From positions 1-64,000 of the forward strand of contig CATZYY010000001.1 in NCBI GenBank assembly GCA_958426425.1: a stretch of 64,000 nucleotides of DNA, in the 5' to 3' direction. Numbering within the stretch: position 1 is the stretch's first letter; each line of letters starts with the position of its first letter. Source of the DNA: an uncultured Oscillospiraceae bacterium (GTDB lineage: Bacteria; Bacillota; Clostridia; Oscillospirales; Oscillospiraceae). Below are positions 60,093 to 64,000 of this stretch, one piece after another. Below the pieces are notes generated by a model. It had not been told where the DNA came from. It made no database searches and saw only the letters and a program-made list of their open reading frames with translations. Both the position numbers and the translations under genes were made by a program.

Positions 60093-62516
60093 TTGCTGAG
60101 TTATCTGCTGCGACAACTGATAAACTCCTTTGGGATCTTTTTCCGCACTATCCGGGCCTTCTTTACCCGGAAATTGATGGGGGCCTGGACCTATGTGCGC
60201 CGGATCACCAACTTCTCCCGGCAGGCCACCCGGGTGGCCACCAGCTCCTTCCAGGGGGCGGCCGCGGCGGTAAAAAAGCCCACCAAGCGGGAGGACTATA
60301 TCGAGACGCAGCGGCTGTTCATCTCCAAGTCCTTTCTGATTTTGCTGCTGGTGGGACTGGTGCTGGCGGGCCTGCTGATCTACTTTGTGATCTGGCCCTT
60401 CCTGCTGGGACATTTCTTCACAGCCCGTTTCTACCAGGAGGATGAGGCGCTGGCGGACTGGTCCGGCCGGGTCATCGTCTACTACGACGAGGAAAAGAGC
60501 GTTCCCATGTACCGGGGCACCTTGGAGGAGGGGACCCTTCAGGGAAAGGGAGAGATGTATGACGATCAGGGCCTGCTGACCTATGCGGGAAACTTTACGG
60601 ACGGCGTCCGCAGCGGCGACGGCAGCCTCTACGAATCCGGCGTCCTGACCTATGAGGGACAGTTCTCCGGCGACCTGCCCAACGGGCAGGGCACCGCCTA
60701 TGAAAACGGGATCAAGTGCTATCAGGGCGCCTTTGTGGACGGCGTGTACGAGGGGGAGGGCACGGCCTACCATCCCAACGGCACCCGGGCCTACACCGGG
60801 TCCTTTGTAGCCGGACTGTACGAGGGAGAGGGTACCGCCTACGACCAGGAGGGCCGCACCATATACAAGGGCTCCTTTGCCGCCGGACTGTATGAGGGCA
60901 GCGGTACCGTCTATCTGACCGACGGCGGACAGATCCAGGCGGAATTCACCGCCGGGACCACCAACGGCGTCATCCAGTGGTATCGAAGCGGAAAGCTCTG
61001 GTACGACGGCAGCGCCGCCGACCTGACGCCCGACGGCTTCGGCACTCTCTACGCCGAAAACGGCAAAGCGATCTATGCCGGGGAATTCGACCAGGGCACC
61101 CTGGACGGCGCGTGGCTTCTGAGCCTCACGGCCCCACAGCTGCGGGAGGCCTTTGGAGAGGCCCGCCTTGTGGAAACCGATGCCGCCGGCGGCTTTCTGG
61201 TGGAAAACCAGGAGCTGGGGCTTACCGTCCTTTGCAGCTATCAGCAGGCGGAGGCGGAAGCGCAGGCCTACCGCATCTGGTTTGCCCCCGGGGAGGGCAG
61301 CGCCTGGGCGGCGCTGCTGCCCTGGAAGACGGGAAGCGAGGCCGCCCGCTGGGCACTGCTGGGTCGGGAGGAAAAGCCGGCTGAGACCCTGTCCCAGGGT
61401 GCGGTGCTCCAGCCAAACGGCACCGTGGAGGGCGACTGGTACCAGCGGCACTACCGCTATGAGACGTATCTCTGCACGCTGCTGAGCGTCCGCCCCCAGG
61501 ATGCCCCGCAGCAGCTTTGCTGGAGCCGGGACGCGGCGGAGAGCGGCCCGCTGGAAGAGGATGAGGCTGCCGCCCAGGCCCAGCAGCGGCTGGAGGAACT
61601 GCTGTCCGCTCTGGATGGAATCGGCGGCAGCGGCGGTGATGCCGCCCCCAGTCAGGAGGATGTGGACCGCCTGCTGGGACTGGCGCTGACGGCCCAGGAC
61701 GGCGAGGACCTGATGGACGCGCTGATCGACTGTTACGTTTACGGGGAGATGGCTGCCGCTTTGGAGCCCAGCCAGTCCGTGCTCCAGCAGCAGCTGGCCC
61801 AGGCCCAGACCGCCTTGCAGCGGGGAGACGGAACTGAGGAGGCGGTGGATGCCGCCCAGGCCGCCCTGGAGGAGCTGGACCGGCGGCTGGCCCAGTACCG
61901 GACTGCCCGGGAACAGGCCCTTTTGACGGTGGAGGAATTGACCGGGCTGAAGCCGGAGGGCTACGACCTGGGGGCGGTGCTGCTGACCTTCGACCCGGTG
62001 GCCCTGGATGCGGCGGCGCTGTATGACGGGGCGCTGGCCTACGCCAAGGACATCTCCGGCGGAGAATCTGTGGATACGGCGGCGCTGGAGCGGACCGTCA
62101 AATCGGCGGTGCTGGAGCTGGGGCTGTCCTATGAGTCCGTCCGCTCTGCCCGGACGGCGGCGGAAACCGCCGCGGCCCAGGTGGAGACGGTGACCCAGGC
62201 CTATGCCAAGGGCACGGCGGACAAGGCGGCACTGTATGCCGCCCAGTGCGCCCGGGACGAGGCCGCCGCGGCCCTCTATCAGGCCGCCGGCACCTTTGCC
62301 CATCAGGCCAACGGCCTCAATACCCTCTCCGGCGGCTGGCTGGCGGAGGAATACGACTGGATGGCGGATACCTTTGCGGCGCTGTTCCAAAGTGAGCGGC
62401 TCCGGGCGCAGGAGGAAGCCAACCAGCAGGCAGCGCCGGAGGGACAGACCGCTCCCTCCGGCGGGGAAGAGCTCTCCGGCGAGGCAGCCGCCGGGAGCGA
62501 AACAGCGGAGAATTGA
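60093..62516 (+). CDS. MORN-repeat transmembrane protein with coiled-coil tail
   Basis: An 807-residue protein. The first 78 residues are basic and amphipathic, with one membrane segment at about 79-106. Eight to nine MORN repeats of 22-23 residues follow at about 140-345 (for example YEGQFSGDLPNGQGTAYENG). A mixed domain comes next, then a long Ala/Gln-rich helical region (about 480-770) recalling TolC-like coiled coils (AAQAALEELDRRLAQYR; CARDEAAAALYQA). The start is TTG 60093 with AGGAGG eight bases upstream. It lies within the CIS operon, so it may anchor or dock the particle at the membrane. Confidence 0.8.
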   Translation: MLSYLLRQLINSFGIFFRTIRAFFTRKLMGAWTYVRRITNFSRQATRVATSSFQGAAAAVKKPTKREDYIETQRLFISKSFLILLLVGLVLAGLLIYFVIWPFLLGHFFTARFYQEDEALADWSGRVIVYYDEEKSVPMYRGTLEEGTLQGKGEMYDDQGLLTYAGNFTDGVRSGDGSLYESGVLTYEGQFSGDLPNGQGTAYENGIKCYQGAFVDGVYEGEGTAYHPNGTRAYTGSFVAGLYEGEGTAYDQEGRTIYKGSFAAGLYEGSGTVYLTDGGQIQAEFTAGTTNGVIQWYRSGKLWYDGSAADLTPDGFGTLYAENGKAIYAGEFDQGTLDGAWLLSLTAPQLREAFGEARLVETDAAGGFLVENQELGLTVLCSYQQAEAEAQAYRIWFAPGEGSAWAALLPWKTGSEAARWALLGREEKPAETLSQGAVLQPNGTVEGDWYQRHYRYETYLCTLLSVRPQDAPQQLCWSRDAAESGPLEEDEAAAQAQQRLEELLSALDGIGGSGGDAAPSQEDVDRLLGLALTAQDGEDLMDALIDCYVYGEMAAALEPSQSVLQQQLAQAQTALQRGDGTEEAVDAAQAALEELDRRLAQYRTAREQALLTVEELTGLKPEGYDLGAVLLTFDPVALDAAALYDGALAYAKDISGGESVDTAALERTVKSAVLELGLSYESVRSARTAAETAAAQVETVTQAYAKGTADKAALYAAQCARDEAAAALYQAAGTFAHQANGLNTLSGGWLAEEYDWMADTFAALFQSERLRAQEEANQQAAPEGQTAPSGGEELSGEAAAGSETAEN

Positions 62517-62529
62517 AGGAGGCGGACCA

Positions 62530-63120
62530 ATGGCAGACTATACCGCTCTGGTGGAGGCGGGCAACGCCCTGGTGGAGATGCTGCGGGAAAATCTGACTCC
62601 GGAGCCCATCGGCAACCGGGAGCTTATTGCCCTGTGCTCCCCCCATGAGAGTGAAAACAACCAGCTCACCCTCTACCTCTACCAGGTGGAGGAGGATACC
62701 CAGGGCGCCCAGAGCGGCTACTACCAGGTCAGCCGGGATACGGAGCGGCTGCGCCCCGCCCGGTACAATCTGCGCTTTCTGGTCACCGCCCACTCCAAGG
62801 CCCCGGCGCAGCTGAAGGAGGCGGACCAGTACCGGATGGTGGGGGCGGCGCTCCAGGTGCTGCGGGACCATCCTATCATCGACCAGGCGTATCTCAACGG
62901 TTCTTTGGCGGAGCAGAACGCCCAGGTTCATGTGGTGCTGGAGAAGACCACCCAGGATCAGTTGCTGAAAATCTGGAACAACACGTCCACCGCCTATAAG
63001 CTGTCCTTCGTGGTGCTGCTGACCGGGGTGGAGATCGACTCCCGGCGGGAGCGCCGCTTCACCCGGGTCACCGATGTGTCCATCGATACCCAGCAAAAGC
63101 CGGGAGGTGCGGGACGATGA
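62530..63120 (+). CDS. DUF4255/Pvc16-type sheath cap protein
   Basis: A 196-residue protein with the Pvc16 N-terminal domain (LYQVEEDTQGAQSGYYQ, PARYNLRFLVTAHSKAPAQL, EADQYRMVGAALQVLRDHPII), which caps the distal end of the tube and sheath in Afp/PVC particles. ATG 62530 follows AAGGAGGCGG; longer frames upstream overlap the MORN gene. Its stop overlaps the next start as ATGA. Confidence 0.9.
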   Translation: MADYTALVEAGNALVEMLRENLTPEPIGNRELIALCSPHESENNQLTLYLYQVEEDTQGAQSGYYQVSRDTERLRPARYNLRFLVTAHSKAPAQLKEADQYRMVGAALQVLRDHPIIDQAYLNGSLAEQNAQVHVVLEKTTQDQLLKIWNNTSTAYKLSFVVLLTGVEIDSRRERRFTRVTDVSIDTQQKPGGAGR

Positions 63121-63845
63121 TTACCTTTCACGCCAGCGCCGTGTGCCGGGTGCGGGACAGCTACACCGGCAGGCCCCTGGAGGGGGCGGGATTGCTGTGC
63201 ACCCTGGACGGGCTGCCGGTGCGGCCCCTGTCCAAGCCCGGAGGGATTCTGGTCCTTTTGAACCTGGAGCCGGGGCAGCACCGGCTGACGGTGCGCTCCG
63301 GAGGGTATCAGGAGGAGTGGGTGGATATTTCTGCGGGGACGGGAACGGCGGAGCTGGAGATCACCCTGAAACCCGGCGCCGGCTACCCCTTCCTGGGAGA
63401 GATCACCCGCCTGGGCCTGACGGTTCTGGAGGGCGGCGCCCCCGCCGCCGGACGGCAGCTGTGGCTGGCGGCCCCGGCGGGACCGGAGCTGAAGGTGGCC
63501 CAGGCCAAGGCGGAGGCGGGATGCGATCAGTTCCGCCTGTACTGCAAGGGTGCGGCGGACGCCGTGCCCACCGGGGCCTATCTGATCGCCGACGGTGAAA
63601 ACAGCGAAGTTGTGACCCTGCGGAGCCTGGAGGGAGACATGGCAACCCTGGCCGCCCCCCTGCTGCGAACTCACAGCCGCAGCCGGGTTCTGCTGCCGGC
63701 CCAGCGGTATCACACCGGGCCGGGCGGACAGCTCTCTGCCGTGATGCAGGCGGCCTGCACCGTGGCGGTGTATGACGAGGAGACAGGGAAATTGTCCACC
63801 CTGGTGCTGGAGCCGGGGGAAAACCGGCAGGCGATCTCCGTGTAG
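63117..63845 (+). CDS. Carboxypeptidase-regulatory/Ig-like domain protein of the CIS operon
   Basis: A 242-residue beta-rich protein. The first ~90 residues resemble a transthyretin/carboxypeptidase-regulatory-like domain (VRDSYTGRPLEGAGLLCTLDG; LNLEPGQHRLTVRSGGYQEEW). The rest contains further beta segments (GGAPAAGRQLWLAAP; LVLEPGENRQAISV). It starts by ATGA overlap with the cap gene. A structural decoration or spike/sheath-extension role is inferred from position. It has no signal peptide. Confidence 0.65.
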   Translation: MITFHASAVCRVRDSYTGRPLEGAGLLCTLDGLPVRPLSKPGGILVLLNLEPGQHRLTVRSGGYQEEWVDISAGTGTAELEITLKPGAGYPFLGEITRLGLTVLEGGAPAAGRQLWLAAPAGPELKVAQAKAEAGCDQFRLYCKGAADAVPTGAYLIADGENSEVVTLRSLEGDMATLAAPLLRTHSRSRVLLPAQRYHTGPGGQLSAVMQAACTVAVYDEETGKLSTLVLEPGENRQAISV

Positions 63846-63886
63846 GGGGGCTCGGCGACAATTGGAACAGACAGGAGGATGAGTAA

Positions 63887-64000
63887 ATGGCAAACCCGGT
63901 GGTTCAGACAGCGGTTTGTACCTGTGCCTTTGGGGCGGCTCCGGCCGTCATCACCGTCACCAGTCAGCAGACGGTGACCATCTGCAAAATGCCGGCGGCC
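63887..64000 (+). CDS. PAAR-like (DUF4280-type) tip protein, partial
   Basis: The first 38 codons only; the gene runs off the window. The start VVQTAVCTCAFGAAPAVITV matches DUF4280/PAAR-like proteins that sharpen the spike tip. GGAGGATGAG precedes the ATG. In Afp the tip gene (afp10) is next to the spike gene, so its place after the cap gene is unusual. Confidence 0.7.
   Translation, partial: MANPVVQTAVCTCAFGAAPAVITVTSQQTVTICKMPAA

Noticed and set aside
35782..64000. Integrated phage or type VI secretion system
   Set aside because: No capsid, portal, terminase, integrase or lysis genes and no TssJLM-type membrane complex are seen; the gene set and order follow Afp/PVC-like injection systems.
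1..64000. CRISPR arrays, tRNA or rRNA genes, insertion sequences
   Set aside because: No regularly spaced direct repeats, no recognisable tRNA cloverleaf or rRNA sequence and no transposase genes were found by reading both strands.

Overview
The window reads as a GC-rich, endospore-forming member of the Clostridia, most likely Oscillospiraceae (Flavonifractor, Lawsonibacter or Dysosmobacter type). The reasons are the spore genes (yqfC, yqfD, ylbJ/spoVV-like, spoVAE, spoVAD), strong Shine-Dalgarno sites, consensus sigma-A promoters, XRE and ANTAR regulators, and a fused Amt-PII ammonium transporter. The taxonomic call is inference from gene content; no rRNA is present.

Left part (1-23 kb) is chromosomal housekeeping. 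It holds an exported SLH/trypsin-like protease, a metallo-hydrolase/deoC/phosphoribosyltransferase run, and a minus-strand cluster yqfC-yqfD-phoH-ybeY-small membrane protein-recD2. These are followed by ylbJ, mreB, an XRE regulator with comFC, an acetyltransferase, a DegV protein, a sodium:neurotransmitter-type symporter, a lysyltransferase-like/GNAT fusion, a DUF1648 membrane protein, a deacetylase lipoprotein with cytidine deaminase, and spoVAE.

Middle part (21-33 kb) is a nitrogen-assimilation block on the minus strand: glnA, ANTAR regulator, gltB, gltD, amt-glnB. glnA and amt each show a promoter followed almost at once by an intrinsic terminator hairpin, which suggests transcription attenuation. 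spoVAD, two zinc-ribbon proteins, a cysteine-rich protein and a cation diffusion facilitator follow.

Right part (35.7-64 kb, running off the edge) is one unidirectional operon for a contractile injection system (CIS) related to Afp/PVC particles. It encodes sheath, three gp19-like tube proteins, a tail-assembly-type protein with DUF6760, a LysM hub adaptor, separate gp27-like hub and gp5-like spike, gp25, two gp6/J-like baseplate proteins, a tail-protein-I-like protein, a Pvc16-type cap and a PAAR-like tip. No capsid, portal or terminase is seen. Unusual parts are a degenerate receiver and two unknown proteins at the start, a 1035-residue protein with five diverged RDIR repeats, and a membrane module: a four-TM sensor with a degenerate class III cyclase domain, a small basic TM protein and a MORN-repeat TM protein. 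These suggest a membrane-linked, signal-controlled CIS rather than a freely released particle. The strongest sequence-level find is a probable programmed -1 frameshift (T TTT TTG at 40765-40771 with an internal Shine-Dalgarno-like GAGGTG) joining the assembly-chaperone-like gene to the DUF6760 gene, as in phage lambda G/GT.
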